Shown: positions 5,465 to 5,569 of the stretch, piece by piece
How positions within the stretch are numbered: position 1 is the stretch's first letter
How the letters are laid out: every line of letters begins with the position of its first letter
From: an uncultured Clostridia bacterium
Lineage (GTDB): Bacteria; Bacillota; Clostridia; Christensenellales; CAG-917
DNA length: 5,569 nucleotides
NCBI GenBank assembly: GCA_946056785.1
Contig: CAMGKS010000086.1
Location: forward strand, 1-5,569
Reading direction: 5' to 3'
Position numbers and translations under genes: made by a program
Notes under the pieces: generated by a model
The model's database searches: none
What the model was told of the DNA's origin: nothing
Seen by the model: the letters and a program-made list of their open reading frames with translations, nothing else

Positions 5465-5492
5465 AAATTTTTAAAAATTTCTTATATTTTAC

Positions 5493-5512
5493 GCATTTTA
5501 TGCATAAAATGC
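5493..5512. repeat. 20-bp perfect palindrome upstream of the ABC operon
   Basis: GCATTTTATGCATAAAATGC reads identically on both strands. It lies about 40 bases upstream of the -35 region. Its half TGCATAAA recurs at 5460-5467, and a one-base variant, TGAATAAA, at 5532-5539. A regulator binding site is the likeliest reading; the protein is unknown. Confidence 0.5.
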
Positions 5513-5537
5513 TTATTTTTATACATTTTAATGAATA

Positions 5538-5555
5538 AATGAATATTTATTCTAG
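5538..5555. promoter_or_regulatory. Second candidate ARG box, distal
   Basis: The core TGAATATTTATTC (5540-5552) fits the enterobacterial ARG consensus WNTGAATWWWWATTCANW with mismatches only at the third-last base (T for A) and the last base. It is next to a direct repeat of TGAAT (5532-5536). It lies roughly 90-100 bases upstream of the first candidate box, a spacing at which hexameric ArgR/AhrC can bridge sites. The rest of 5555-5569 shows nothing recognisable. Confidence 0.35.
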
Positions 5556-5569
5556 GCTACTTTTTAATT

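Noticed and set aside
5465..5480. A 16-bp AT-only palindrome resembling a CodY box
   Set aside because: Compared with AATTTTCWGAAAATT it has three mismatches, including the central C and G, and such runs of A and T are expected in this AT-rich stretch.
5384..5569. T-box or other amino-acid riboswitch before the importer operon
   Set aside because: The likely leader is only about 35 bases, and no T-box sequence or terminator/antiterminator pair is present.

Overview
The window is a low-GC stretch with every recognisable gene on the minus strand. The gene families (DNA polymerase III delta of the Gram-positive HolA type, a lipoprotein amino-acid binding protein, strong AGGAG ribosome sites, a possible CdaA-type diadenylate cyclase) point to a Bacillota/Clostridia-like bacterium. 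I do not claim a lower rank. No RNA gene, insertion sequence, CRISPR array or phage gene was seen.

Read in the direction of transcription (right to left), the window starts with a 186-base AT-rich control region (5384-5569). It holds an extended -10 promoter and several dyads, some of which resemble ArgR/AhrC boxes. A three-gene polar amino-acid ABC importer operon follows: a lipoprotein solute-binding protein (4541-5383), a HisM/GlnP-type permease (3721-4536, 4 bases downstream) and an ATPase (2646-3734, overlapping the permease by 14 bases). Its ATPase carries an in-frame insertion of about 115 residues. A 13-bp perfect hairpin is encoded inside the first codons of the permease gene. A hairpin-rich 3' region ends in a likely intrinsic terminator at 2431-2455.

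A separate transcription unit then begins with a good promoter (2351-2379) driving holA, the clamp-loader delta subunit (1331-2323). Downstream of holA is a 260-base gap with a possible second promoter. A membrane protein of no recognised family (315-1070) follows; its Shine-Dalgarno sequence is separated from the start codon by a perfect palindrome. The left edge holds the first 76 codons of another membrane protein (1-228), possibly CdaA, cut off by the window.

The importer would work as one complex: the lipoprotein captures an amino acid outside the membrane, a permease dimer passes it in, and an ATPase dimer powers the step. The operator-like boxes hint at arginine or a related basic amino acid, but the substrate is not fixed by the sequence. 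The least ordinary features are the ATPase insertion, the hairpin inside the permease gene, and the palindrome between ribosome site and start codon.
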